Below are positions 13,665-21,345 of a DNA stretch of 21,345 bases, in pieces. The number at the start of each line of letters is the position of its first letter. Position 1 is the stretch's first letter. The position numbers and the translations under genes are program-made. This DNA is from DATFWC01 sp045801465 (GTDB lineage: Bacteria; Pseudomonadota; Alphaproteobacteria; Rhizobiales; Xanthobacteraceae), in contig JBJMSU010000193.1 of NCBI GenBank assembly GCA_045801465.1, positions 1-21,345 on the forward strand, given 5' to 3'. The notes below the pieces were generated by a model. That model saw only the letters and a program-made list of their open reading frames with translations. It did not search any database and was not told the DNA's origin.

Positions 13665-15741
13665 CTACGGTGATCACCAGATTCCCATAGGCATCCACTT
13701 CGAGCGCGTCGCCCGGCATCAGCAGGGTGGTCGATGCGTGCTCCTCGATCAGCGCCGGTCCTTTGATGCGGTTACCGGCTACGAGGGCGGCGCGCCGATA
13801 GGTCGGCGTCGCCCGGAAGCCCGAGGCGAAATAGACTGGCCGCTTCCCCGTGAAGGCCGCCTTGGCCGGCTGGCGGGCGCCGCGCGCAATCTTGCCCGTC
13901 GACGGCTTGCGCATGAGGCCGGTGACGGTGGTGCGCAGGCTCACGATCTCGGCGCGTTCCTGCGGCGCCGAGGTGCCATAGCGCCGCGCGTGCATCTCGT
14001 CGAAATGGCGCTTGATCGCCGTACGATCTTGTTTCGCGAACACACGCAGCGGCAGGTCGACCGTGACGGCGTGCTCCTGGCCGACATAGCGCATGTCAGC
14101 GGCACGCTTGATGACCACTTTCTGCGGCTTCACCGAGGTGCCGGCGATCGCGTCGCGGCCCTGCTGTTCGAGCTCGCGGTAGATCTGCTCGATGTGCGCG
14201 AACGAGGCCTCGTCGAGGCGCATCAGCGAGGTGCGCACGAAATCGTAGCGCAGGTCGGCGAACAGCATGCCGAAGGCCGAGAACACGCCCGGCGCGTCGG
14301 GAACGACGACCTTGCGGATGCCGATCTCGCGCGCGACCGCGACGGCGTGCAACGGACCTGCCCCCCCGTAGGCGACGAGGACGAAGTCGCCGGCATCGAG
14401 ACCGCGCTCGGTGGTCACGCCCTTCACCGCGTACGACATCGCGGTTGCGGCAATGCGCAGGATGCCGTCGGCCGCGCCGGTGATGTCCATGCGCAGCGGA
14501 TCGGCGATCTTGTTCTTCAGCGCGCCCTCCGCCGCCGCCACGTCGAGGCGCATTTCGCCGCCGAGAAAACGGTCGGGGCTGAGCCGGCCAAGCACGAGGT
14601 TGGCGTCGGTTACGGTCGGCTCGATGCCGCCGAGGCCATAGCAAACGGGTCCGGGGGCCGCGCCGGCGCTCTGCGGGCCGACGCGCAAGCCGCCGGCCTC
14701 GACGCGCGCAATCGAGCCGCCGCCGGTGCCGACCTCGAAAATGTCCATCATGGCGATCTGCACCGGCAGCGCCTTGTCGTAGCCGCCGAGCAAGGCCGTG
14801 CCGGTGGTCAGCGCCTCCCCCTGGTAGATGACGCCGGCCTTGGCGGTGGTGCCGCCCATGTCGAAAGCGATGGCGTTGTCGATGCCCAGCGTGCGGCACA
14901 GCGCCTGCGTGCCGATGACGCCGGCCGCGGGTCCCGATTCCAGCATGCGAATGCATTGACTCTGCGCCTGCTCGGCTTCGTAGAGGCCGCCGGTCGACTG
15001 CACGACCAGGAACGAGCCGGCAAAGCCGGCCTTGCGGATGTGCTGGTCGATCTCGCCAACATAGCGGCGCACCTTGGGTCCGATATAGGCGTTCGCCACC
15101 ACCGTGGAGCAGCGTTCGAACTCGCGGTACTCCTGGCTCAGCTCGTGCGAGGCGGAGACGAACATCCGCGGGTTCGTCCGCTCGAGGATCGCCTTGGCGC
15201 GCGCCTCGTGGTCCGCCTTGGCGTAGCAATTGAGGAACAGGATGGCGGCGGATTCCACGCCGGCCTTCTCCAGCGTGCGCGCGAGCGCCTCGACCTCGGC
15301 GTCATCGAGCGGCCGATCGATCTCGCCGTCGGCGAGCACGCGCTCGTGCACCTCGAAGCGGAGCGCCCGCTCGACCAGCGGCTCGTGCTTCTGGAAAAAC
15401 AGGTTATAGGCATCCGGCCGGTTGATGCGGCCGATCTCGTAGATGTCGCGAAACCCGTCGGTGATGACGAGCGCCGTTTTGGCGCCGGTGCGCTCGAGGA
15501 TGGTGTTGATGGCGATGGTCGAGCCGTGCAGGAACAGTCCCGCCGACGCATAGCTCGAGCCGGCCTTGGCCACGGCGGCCGTGATGCCCTCGACCAGATG
15601 ATGCGGCGTCGACAGCGCCTTGCCGAAGGTGAGCCGGCCCGACTTGTCGTCGAACACTGCCATATCGGTGAAGGTGCCGCCGATATCGGCGGCGAGCCGC
15701 AAGGTGGCGCCATTGGTCTTTGAATTGTTTGGAGACGGCAT
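13651..15741 (-). CDS. hyuA: Hydantoinase A/oxoprolinase family protein (HyuA subunit)
   Basis: A 696-residue ATP-binding subunit of the hydantoinase/oxoprolinase group, using the ASKHA (acetate kinase/Hsp70) fold. The first phosphate-binding loop is ADIGGTFTD (18-26). Then follow HGSTIAINTILERTGAKTALVITDGFRD, NRPDAYNLFFQKHEPLVER, the second nucleotide segment FDMGGTTAK (about 292-300), GTGGGSIARVEAGGLRVGPQSAGAAPGPVCYG and VAYGGAGPLHAVAVAREIG. Length is normal. ATG 15741 is chosen because the family N-terminus follows directly; the longer frame would translate part of R5. No strong ribosome site is seen. The C-terminal residues GRAD and the stop are largely R1 sequence, so the native end may have been replaced. 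hyuB follows on the same strand. Confidence 0.91.
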   Translation of the reverse strand: MPSPNNSKTNGATLRLAADIGGTFTDMAVFDDKSGRLTFGKALSTPHHLVEGITAAVAKAGSSYASAGLFLHGSTIAINTILERTGAKTALVITDGFRDIYEIGRINRPDAYNLFFQKHEPLVERALRFEVHERVLADGEIDRPLDDAEVEALARTLEKAGVESAAILFLNCYAKADHEARAKAILERTNPRMFVSASHELSQEYREFERCSTVVANAYIGPKVRRYVGEIDQHIRKAGFAGSFLVVQSTGGLYEAEQAQSQCIRMLESGPAAGVIGTQALCRTLGIDNAIAFDMGGTTAKAGVIYQGEALTTGTALLGGYDKALPVQIAMMDIFEVGTGGGSIARVEAGGLRVGPQSAGAAPGPVCYGLGGIEPTVTDANLVLGRLSPDRFLGGEMRLDVAAAEGALKNKIADPLRMDITGAADGILRIAATAMSYAVKGVTTERGLDAGDFVLVAYGGAGPLHAVAVAREIGIRKVVVPDAPGVFSAFGMLFADLRYDFVRTSLMRLDEASFAHIEQIYRELEQQGRDAIAGTSVKPQKVVIKRAADMRYVGQEHAVTVDLPLRVFAKQDRTAIKRHFDEMHARRYGTSAPQERAEIVSLRTTVTGLMRKPSTGKIARGARQPAKAAFTGKRPVYFASGFRATPTYRRAALVAGNRIKGPALIEEHASTTLLMPGDALEVDAYGNLVITVGRAD

Positions 15742-15794
15742 CTTGGTTTGCTCGAATATCACGATTGTTCGTTTGTAGGTGACGGCCTTTCCAT

Positions 15795-15912
15795 CGTCAT
15801 GGCCGGGCTCGTCCCGGCCATCTCGTCGAGTGGGCACTGCATTGCCTGCTCAAGCGAGATGCGCGGGTCAACCCTCGCGATCGCTGTGGCGATCGCTCGC
15901 CCGCGCATGACG
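15795..15912 (-). repeat. R5 dumbbell repeat, copy 2 (inverted relative to copy 1)
   Basis: A 118-base element whose reverse complement aligns with copy 1 along its whole length. In the left domain the stem ATGGCCGGG/CCCGGCCAT of copy 1 becomes ATGCGCGGG/CCCGCGCAT here: two positions changed on both sides so that pairing is kept. The inner GCGATCGC hairpin (15877-15884 with 15889-15896) is retained. The other domain is a perfect ATGGCCGGG/CCCGGCCAT stem. It lies between the ABC ATPase stop and the hyuA start. Confidence 0.88.
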
Positions 15913-15936
15913 AGTGGAGGATTCGTTCAGCTCCCA

Positions 15937-17043
15937 TCATGGGCGCATGGCGAGGCAATGCTCGCGCGGGAGCGACAGCCGCACTGCCTGGCCGCTGGCA
16001 ATGCAGGTCGAGGGATGCAGCTGAACGCGCACGCGCTCAGCCCCCACCGCGACCGCGCAGTCGAGGATATTGCCGAGATAGACGACGCTCTCGACCGTGC
16101 CGGCAACGATGTTCTCGCCCTCGCCCGGCGCGCCGTCGGGGATCAGCGCGACGTTCTCCGGCCGCACCGTCAGCGTGACGGCCTCACCCTCGCGCATCGC
16201 ACCGTCGGCCGCGCAGCGCAAGATGCCGAGATTCGTTCTGATGCTGGCGAGCCGACGCGTGCCGGCGGCCTCCAGCGCGACGATCTCGCCGGGGACGATG
16301 TTGGTCTTGCCGATGAAATCGGCCACGAACGTCTGCTTGGGCGCGCCATAGATCTCGGCCGGCGTGCCCTGCTGCACGATGACGCCATCCCGCATCACCG
16401 CAATAACGTCCGACATGGTGATGGCCTCGACCTGCTCGTGCGTCACGAACAGCGTGGTGACCTTCGAGCGCTTGACGATCTCGCGCAGCTCGAGGCGCAT
16501 CTCCTCGCGCAGTTTGGCGTCGAGATTGGACAATGGCTCGTCGAGCAACAGGACGCGCGGCTCGGCCACCAGCGCACGGGCGAGCGCCAGGCGCTGCTGC
16601 TGGCCGCCTGACAGGAATGGCGCCGGCCGATCCTCGAGGCCATCGAGGCGGACCAGCGCCAGCGCCTGCATGGCGCGATCCCGCATCTCGGCCCGCGACG
16701 GCCGCGGCCGCCGGTAGCGCAGCGGAAAGACGACGTTCTCGAACACGCTCATATGCGGCCAGATGGCGTAGGACTGGAACACCATGCCGATCTTGCGGTG
16801 GTGGGGCTCGACCCAGATGCCGCGCTCGGGCGCGCACACCAGTTCGTCGCCGATCGCGATCTCGCCATCATCCGGACGCTCCAGGCCGGCCACGCAGCGC
16901 AGCGTTGTGGTCTTGCCGCAGCCCGACGGGCCGAGCAGCGTATAGAACCTGCCCTCTTCCACATCGAGCGACACGCCGTTGACGGCCGCGTGCTGCGCGT
17001 GCGCGCTGCGATAGGTCATGCGCAAGTTGCGGATGCGGATCAT
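15937..17043 (-). CDS. ABC transporter ATP-binding protein (FbpC/PotA-like)
   Basis: A 368-residue ATPase of an importer. Walker A GPSGCGKT (38-45), Q-loop Gln90 in GMVFQSYAIWPHMSV, signature LSGGQQQ (144-150), Walker B VLLLDEP (164-170, catalytic Glu169) and switch His202 in FVTHEQVEA. The C-terminal 130 residues (FIGKTNIVPGEI..., LTVRPENVALI..., VESVVYLGNILD) form the TOBE-type regulatory domain of the iron/polyamine/phosphonate group. ATG 17043 is fixed by its ATGA overlap with the permease stop (17040-17043), which implies translational coupling; the upstream open frame is a shadow of the permease gene. Works with the permease and binding protein encoded just upstream. Confidence 0.93.
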   Translation of the reverse strand: MIRIRNLRMTYRSAHAQHAAVNGVSLDVEEGRFYTLLGPSGCGKTTTLRCVAGLERPDDGEIAIGDELVCAPERGIWVEPHHRKIGMVFQSYAIWPHMSVFENVVFPLRYRRPRPSRAEMRDRAMQALALVRLDGLEDRPAPFLSGGQQQRLALARALVAEPRVLLLDEPLSNLDAKLREEMRLELREIVKRSKVTTLFVTHEQVEAITMSDVIAVMRDGVIVQQGTPAEIYGAPKQTFVADFIGKTNIVPGEIVALEAAGTRRLASIRTNLGILRCAADGAMREGEAVTLTVRPENVALIPDGAPGEGENIVAGTVESVVYLGNILDCAVAVGAERVRVQLHPSTCIASGQAVRLSLPREHCLAMRP

Positions 17044-18938
17044 CGGCTTGGCTGCAGGCCTTGCCGCGGCGACGCGCTGGCGAGCGCGAGCCCGATCCCG
17101 GCCTTGCGGGCGACGATCCAGTAGAGCAGCAGGAACGGCACCATCACGGCGAGCATGATCAAGGCGGCCGCCGAGGCGCGCCCGTAGGAAGAGGATTGCA
17201 CGTAGCTCCACACCAGCACCGAGAACGGCAGGTTGGTGCCCGTCGCGAGCACCACCGGCAGGGTCAACTCGCGATAGGTGAGGAGCGCGATCCAGATCCA
17301 GGCGTAGAGGATCGTCGGCGTCAGCAGCGGCAGGAGCACGGAGCGCAACACGCCGGCGGTGCCGGCGCCGCTCACCCGCGCGGCTTCGTCGAGCTCGTGG
17401 TGGATCTGGATCATGGCGCTGTTGGTCATCCGGGTTCCGTAGCTCAACCGCGCGATCACGTAAACGATGACCAGGAGCGAGAGCGTCCCGTAAAGCGCGA
17501 CGGCTCCGCGCAGCACGAAGAGGACGAGGAGCAGCGCCGCCACGCTGAACACGATCGGCGGCACGGTTACCGGCAGGAAGCTGAGGAACTCGATGATGGC
17601 GCGGCCGCGTGCGCGCGAGCGCAGCACGACCCAAGAGATGGCGACGCTCACCGCCACCGTGATGGTCGGCACCAGCGCCATGAGGATGGCCGTGTTGGTG
17701 GCGCTGCGCAGGAGAAGCTCAGCCGGAATGCCGCGGTAGTTGACGGCGGAGACCTGGGCGAGGGCCTGCGCCGACGGCATCTGCAGGAACGGCAGCGCCG
17801 AGGCCCAGCCGAGCATGAGGATGGGCAGAGCCTGGCTCACCAGGAAGAACGCGACCACGAAAGCAACGGCGGCGCTCTTGGCGCGGCCGAGCGGAATGAT
17901 GCGCGGCCGATAGGCCTTGCCGGTGACGATGGCGTAGCGCGGCGCCTGGCGCTGCGCCATGCGGTAGCCCCAGCTCAGCACCATCGCCAGGATCACCATG
18001 ATCACGCTCAGGCTGGCAACGCTGCCGTATTCGGGCGGGCCTTCGGTCGGGGTGAGCTGGCGGAATACGTAGGTCGAAAACGTGTAGATGCGGTTGGTCA
18101 AGCCGAGAATGGCAGGCACGTCGAACGCCGCGAAGCTCACCGCCGAGACGTAGATCGTCGCCGCGAACAGGCCCGGCCAGACGACCGGCAGCGTCACGCG
18201 CAGGATCGCCTGACGCGGCGGCGCCCCGCTCATGGCCGCCGCCTCTTCCAAGGCCGGATCCATGGCGCGCAGCACGACCGACGTCATGATGAAGGCGAGC
18301 GGCGTGAGGCTTAAGCCTTCCACGATTCCCATGCCGAGGATCGACGTGATGTTGAAGGGAGCGGTGGTGAGCCCGAACAGGCCGATCAGCGCCTGGTTGA
18401 TGAGCCCGATGCGCGGGTGCAGCAGGAACACCCAGCCGAGCGCGACCGCAAACCCCGGAATGAGCAGCGCAACCGTCATCAGCGTCAACACGATGGCCTT
18501 GCCGGGAAAGTCGGTGCGCTCGATCAACCACGCCATCGGCAAGGCGAGCGCGAAGGCGACGACGAGCGTGACGAGCCAGAACAGAAACGTGTTCCACAGC
18601 ACCCGGTAGGTGAAGCCGTCCAGGAACGTGTCGACGTAGTGGCGGAACGTGAAGCCCAGATCGGGATCGCCGGGCACGCCCGACGTGACGCTCAGCCACA
18701 GGATCGTGGCGAGGAGCACCAGCACGCTGGCGCTCGCCACGACGGCGATTACCACCATGACGGCGCGCGCGAGGTCGATGCGGCGGAACGCAGACGTAGC
18801 GGCTTTCTTTATCCCTCCCCCGTAGGGGGAGGGTGGCCGAGCGGAGCGAGGCCGGGTGGGGGGCTGAGATAAAGTCGTGAAGCTCACCTCGATGCGGCCT
18901 GGTTCATTGCACAATGATTGACAGTCGGCGCTCGCCAT
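17040..18938 (-). CDS. Double-domain ABC transporter permease (FbpB-like)
   Basis: An inner-membrane permease with two fused binding-protein-dependent transport domains. Counting from ATG 18938, the first hydrophobic segment is at about 61-84 and both halves carry the EAA loop: ALEEAAAMSGAPPRQAILRVTLPVV in the first and ELDEAARVSGAGTAGVLRSVLLPLL in the second. This layout is typical of the FbpB group. The start is uncertain. ATG 18938 gives 632 residues, but residues of about 26-44 are translated R3 repeat (PPTRPRSARPPSPYGGG). ATG 18758 gives 572 residues but begins inside the first membrane helix and has no ribosome site; a GTG at 18887 is also possible. The stop overlaps the ATPase start by ATGA. 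Cargo is unknown. Confidence 0.85.
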   Translation of the reverse strand: MASADCQSLCNEPGRIEVSFTTLSQPPTRPRSARPPSPYGGGIKKAATSAFRRIDLARAVMVVIAVVASASVLVLLATILWLSVTSGVPGDPDLGFTFRHYVDTFLDGFTYRVLWNTFLFWLVTLVVAFALALPMAWLIERTDFPGKAIVLTLMTVALLIPGFAVALGWVFLLHPRIGLINQALIGLFGLTTAPFNITSILGMGIVEGLSLTPLAFIMTSVVLRAMDPALEEAAAMSGAPPRQAILRVTLPVVWPGLFAATIYVSAVSFAAFDVPAILGLTNRIYTFSTYVFRQLTPTEGPPEYGSVASLSVIMVILAMVLSWGYRMAQRQAPRYAIVTGKAYRPRIIPLGRAKSAAVAFVVAFFLVSQALPILMLGWASALPFLQMPSAQALAQVSAVNYRGIPAELLLRSATNTAILMALVPTITVAVSVAISWVVLRSRARGRAIIEFLSFLPVTVPPIVFSVAALLLVLFVLRGAVALYGTLSLLVIVYVIARLSYGTRMTNSAMIQIHHELDEAARVSGAGTAGVLRSVLLPLLTPTILYAWIWIALLTYRELTLPVVLATGTNLPFSVLVWSYVQSSSYGRASAAALIMLAVMVPFLLLYWIVARKAGIGLALASASPRQGLQPSR

Positions 18939-18990
18939 CGCCCCACCCGGTCGGCCTTCGGCCGACCACCCTCCCCCTGCGGGGGAGGGA
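18813..18990. repeat. R3 composite inverted repeat, copy 2
   Basis: A 178-base composite with the same halves as copy 1: CCCTCCCCC-to-GGGTGGGG on the left (18813-18862), CCCCACCC-to-GGGAGGGA on the right (18941-18990). The right half has the perfect hairpin GGTCGGCC-TTC-GGCCGACC. It separates the binding-protein and permease genes of the importer and overlaps the 5' part of the permease open frame. Confidence 0.86.
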
Positions 18991-19013
18991 TTGAAGTCGT
19001 TGTTCGGCTGAGC

Positions 19014-20108
19014 TCACCGTTCGCGGATGATCTTGGTCAGCTCGAGGTGGTCCTTGGCGATGCGCTGGTTGGTCTTCCACCAGTCGATATTGACGTCGGT
19101 GAAGGTGATTCCCTTGCTCTTCACCTCCTCGACGCGCTTGCCGGCGCGCGAGTTGGCGTAGAGGTCGAGATCCCAGCCATACAGGTCCCACACGACCTTC
19201 TCCTGGCCTTCGGGCGAAGAGAGATAGAGCGTGTAGAGGATCGCCGCATTGGGATGCGCGGAATGCGCCGGGATCGTCATATAGGCGTAGCGCCGCTGCG
19301 CCACGTTGCCGACGATATGGGTGTCGAGAATGCCTTGCCCGCGAAAGCGCAGCCGGTTCTGCGAGCCGCCGCTGCAATCGATGACCAGCGCCGGCGTTTC
19401 CCCGGAAGCGATGCGATCCTCGCCCTCGCAGCCGAGCAGCCCGGCGATCTGCATCGACATGCGCCGCACGAAATCCTCGGTCTTGGCCGGTCCCCACTTC
19501 GGGTCGGCGAGCAAAACGTCGAACCCGGCAAGGAACGGGGTGGTGACGAACCTGCCCTTGTAGTCCGGCTTGAGGATGTCTTCGATCACCTTGATCTGAG
19601 GCACCCAGGTCGCGACCTTTACGTTGTAATTGATGCCGGGCAGGAAGGTCATGAAGCGCAGCGCCTTGCCGTCGCCCTCGATAAGGTCGGGCTTGATGCG
19701 CGCCGGCGCGAGCTTCACCCAATCGACCGGCTGGAACAGGCCGCGGTCGAGATAGGGCGTGATCTGGATGGCGGTGGCGACGAACACGTCGCCGGAAGCC
19801 GGCTGGCCGCCCTGCTTCTCCTGGAACAACGCCGCCGCGAGCGGCGCAAAGGCGGGACCCGGCACCCACTCGACCGCGAGGTCGACGCCGAACATGCGCT
19901 TGATGCCGTCCTGTGCGACCTTGGCGCCGTCGGCGGCGCCGTTGACGCTGGTGGTGGAGCGCAGCAGCAGCCGGCCTTCCTTCTTGGCGGCGTCGATGAT
20001 TTTGGCAAGCTCGGGCGTGATCGCGACCTGCTGGGCCTGCGCAACGCCGGCGGCGAGTCCGAGCGACAGCGCCAGGGCAAGACAGCCGGATTGCGCTTGG
20101 AACCGCAT
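19014..20108 (-). CDS. ABC transporter periplasmic substrate-binding protein
   Basis: A 364-residue binding protein. Signal peptide about 1-25 (CLALALSLGLAAGVAQA, cleavage before QQVAI). The mature start (ITPELAKIIDAAKKEGRLLLRSTTS) resembles iron- and phosphonate-type family-1 binding proteins, followed by GDVFVATAIQITPYLDRGLFQPVDW, NYNVKVATWVPQIKVIEDILKPDYKGRF and AYMTIPAHSAHPNAAILYTLYLSSPEGQEKV. The iron-binding Tyr pair of FbpA is not obvious, so an organic ligand is at least as likely. Cys225 and Cys242 (by estimate, in LLGCEGED and VIDCSGGS) could form a disulfide. GGGGGA about eight bases before the ATG is a plausible ribosome site. It is the first gene of the minus-strand run towards the permease, ATPase and hyuAB. 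Confidence 0.9.
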   Translation of the reverse strand: MRFQAQSGCLALALSLGLAAGVAQAQQVAITPELAKIIDAAKKEGRLLLRSTTSVNGAADGAKVAQDGIKRMFGVDLAVEWVPGPAFAPLAAALFQEKQGGQPASGDVFVATAIQITPYLDRGLFQPVDWVKLAPARIKPDLIEGDGKALRFMTFLPGINYNVKVATWVPQIKVIEDILKPDYKGRFVTTPFLAGFDVLLADPKWGPAKTEDFVRRMSMQIAGLLGCEGEDRIASGETPALVIDCSGGSQNRLRFRGQGILDTHIVGNVAQRRYAYMTIPAHSAHPNAAILYTLYLSSPEGQEKVVWDLYGWDLDLYANSRAGKRVEEVKSKGITFTDVNIDWWKTNQRIAKDHLELTKIIRER

Positions 20109-20287
20109 GGCGTTTTCCCCCGGAGCTGCCGGTCGCGGTGACAGGGCCGCGATCTTGTCGCGAGGCTAACACAGCGATGCGCCGCTTTGAACCGCAGGGT
20201 TCGGCCCACAGGCTTCGGCCCATTCGCCGCCAGCGCATTTCGCGATACAGTCACGGCTCCGACCCGTGCCAAGGATCGAGAACCGAT

Positions 20288-21157
20288 ATGATGCAAACCC
20301 AACTTCAATCGACCGTAGCCGAGGAGCCGTCTGCCTTCGCGGTCCGGCTGCTGTCGCCGGCCCTGGGGGCCGAGATCGTCGGCGTCGATCTCAGCCATAA
20401 GCTCGACGACGCCACGGCGCGCCAGATCCTCGCAGCCTGGCACGCGCACCTGGTGCTGTTGTTCCGCAACCAGGACCTGTCGGAAGACGACGAGGTGCGG
20501 TTCGCCGAGACGCTCGGCGAGCCGGCGCGGATCCACACCAAGCAGTTCGTCCGCACGCATCCGGCCGTGATGCTGATCTCCAACATCCGCGAAGACGGCA
20601 AGCTGATCGGCGCGCTGCCCGACGGCGAGATGCATTTCCACACCGACCAGTGCCATCAGGAGCGCCCCGCCAAGGCGTCGATGCTCTACTCCATCGAGGT
20701 GCCGAGCCAGGGCGGCAACACGCTGTTCGCAAACGGCTACAAGGCCTACGAGACGCTGCCCGACGACATCAAGCGGCGCATCGAGGGACGGCGGGCGCTC
20801 AACGCCTACGACTACGACCGCGCCGCCACCAAGCGCGGCACCGAACTCGCCGAGGGCGTGCCGCACTACGCCCACCCGGTGGTGCGGACGCACCCCGACA
20901 CCGGGCGCAAGGCGCTCTATGTCAACCGCCTGATGACGATCCGCATCGAGGGCCTACCGGCGGACGAAAGCGAGGAGCTCCTGAGCTTCCTGTTCGATCA
21001 CCAGGAGCGGCGCGAGTTCGTCTACGAGCACGTCTGGCAGACCCGGGAGCTGCTGATGTGGGACAACCGCTGCACGCTCCACGCCCGCACCGACTTCAGC
21101 GCCGACGAGCGGCGCCTCATGCGGCGCGTGACGATTTTGGGCGAAAAGCCGGTGTGA
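20288..21157 (+). CDS. TauD/TfdA family Fe(II)/2-oxoglutarate-dependent dioxygenase
   Basis: A 289-residue cytoplasmic oxygenase that couples 2-oxoglutarate decarboxylation to substrate hydroxylation. The iron-binding triad is visible: His118 and Asp120 in MHFHTDQCH, and His265 in WDNRCTLHART. Arg276, eleven residues after His265, matches the 2-oxoglutarate-binding Arg of TauD. The N-terminus (VRLLSPALGAEIVGVDLSHKL, VLLFRNQDLSEDDEVRFAETLG) and VRTHPDTGRKALYVN are family segments. The substrate (taurine, phenoxyacetate or another acid) cannot be read from the sequence. ATG 20288 and 20291 are adjacent; AAGGATCGAG lies just upstream. It is divergent from the binding-protein gene (179 bases between starts), so shared regulation with the importer is possible. 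Confidence 0.92.
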   Translation: MMQTQLQSTVAEEPSAFAVRLLSPALGAEIVGVDLSHKLDDATARQILAAWHAHLVLLFRNQDLSEDDEVRFAETLGEPARIHTKQFVRTHPAVMLISNIREDGKLIGALPDGEMHFHTDQCHQERPAKASMLYSIEVPSQGGNTLFANGYKAYETLPDDIKRRIEGRRALNAYDYDRAATKRGTELAEGVPHYAHPVVRTHPDTGRKALYVNRLMTIRIEGLPADESEELLSFLFDHQERREFVYEHVWQTRELLMWDNRCTLHARTDFSADERRLMRRVTILGEKPV

Positions 21158-21280
21158 ACCCGTCGCTCCCGCGTAGGCGGAAGCCTATGATCGCCGACTG
21201 TGCGACACCATCTCTGGCGGTGGTCATGAGTCCCCGCTTTCGCGCATAGGCGGCAAGATAACGAGTGAACGCGATCCCGT
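21158..21280. repeat. Degenerate inverted repeat region
   Basis: The region after the dioxygenase gene holds CTCCCGCGTAGGCGGAAGCC and, about 60 bases on, TCCCCGCTTTCGCGCATAGGCGG. These look like decayed halves of a dispersed palindromic repeat different from R1 to R5. No gene is seen here. Boundaries are approximate. Confidence 0.4.
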
Positions 21281-21325
21281 GGTTCGAGACGCGTCGCTTC
21301 GCGACGCTCCTCACCATGAGGGATG
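21281..21325. repeat. R4 repeat unit, diverged copy near the window end
   Basis: GGTTCGAGAC, then the perfect hairpin GCGTCGC-TTC-GCGACGC (21291-21307), then CTCCTCACCATGAGGGATGG. This matches the TTCGAGAC-hairpin-CTCCTCA layout of the R4 unit at 6828-6869. GCGATCCCGTGG just before it is the reverse complement of 6899-6910, so the R4 spacer is shared as well. The element may continue past the window. Confidence 0.65.
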
Positions 21326-21345
21326 GCTACGATGGGCCTCAAATA

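Noticed and set aside
13450..15723. Long plus-strand open frame (757 codons) opposite hyuA
   Set aside because: Antisense shadow of HyuA with a low-complexity, His/Arg/Asp-rich composition and no recognisable domain.
19014..20108. Iron(III) specificity for the ABC importer
   Set aside because: The architecture is FbpABC-like, but the paired Tyr iron ligands are not evident in the binding protein, and the link to hyuAB favours an organic cargo.

Overview
This is a 21.3 kb, GC-rich chromosomal window. Its gene content and its dispersed palindromic intergenic repeats suggest an alphaproteobacterium of the Hyphomicrobiales (Bradyrhizobium / Xanthobacteraceae / Rhodoplanes type). That placement is an inference from gene families and repeat style; no rRNA or other phylogenetic marker is present. 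No tRNA, rRNA, CRISPR array, transposase or phage gene was recognised.

Layout, left to right. (1) 1-2400: the 3' end of a luciferase-like flavin monooxygenase, a small Cys-containing hypothetical protein, a secreted His-rich lytic transglycosylase and a GFA-family zinc protein. (2) 2508-6743: a CaiB/BaiF-type CoA-transferase divergent from a thiamine-diphosphate (ThDP) enzyme, followed by a Bug-type periplasmic receptor. This looks like an uptake and CoA/ThDP-dependent breakdown module for an organic acid. (3) 7009-9491: a small cupin divergent from a DUF5996 protein, then an NMT1/TauA-like periplasmic binding protein with no transporter partners. (4) 9504-11625: a second orphan Bug receptor (minus strand) divergent from an HtrA-like serine protease with no visible export signal. 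(5) 11781-20108, all minus strand: a periplasmic binding protein, a double-domain permease and an ATPase forming a complete importer, followed by hyuA and hyuB (hydantoinase/oxoprolinase subunits). The five genes may serve one pathway: import of an amide, lactam or hydantoin-like compound and its ATP-dependent hydrolysis. (6) 20288-21157: a TauD-family Fe(II)/2-oxoglutarate dioxygenase, then repeat-rich sequence to the window end.

The most striking non-coding content is five families of palindromic repeats, called R1 to R5 here, plus one degenerate element at the right end. They occupy most of the longer intergenic gaps. R1 (four copies) and R5 (two copies) carry compensatory base changes in their stems. 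R1 supplies the stop codon of two genes. An R3 half may be translated as the N-terminus of the permease. The two R5 copies are inverted relative to each other and tightly bracket hyuAB. These repeats, together with the CoA-transferase/ThDP/Bug module, are the parts most worth a second look.
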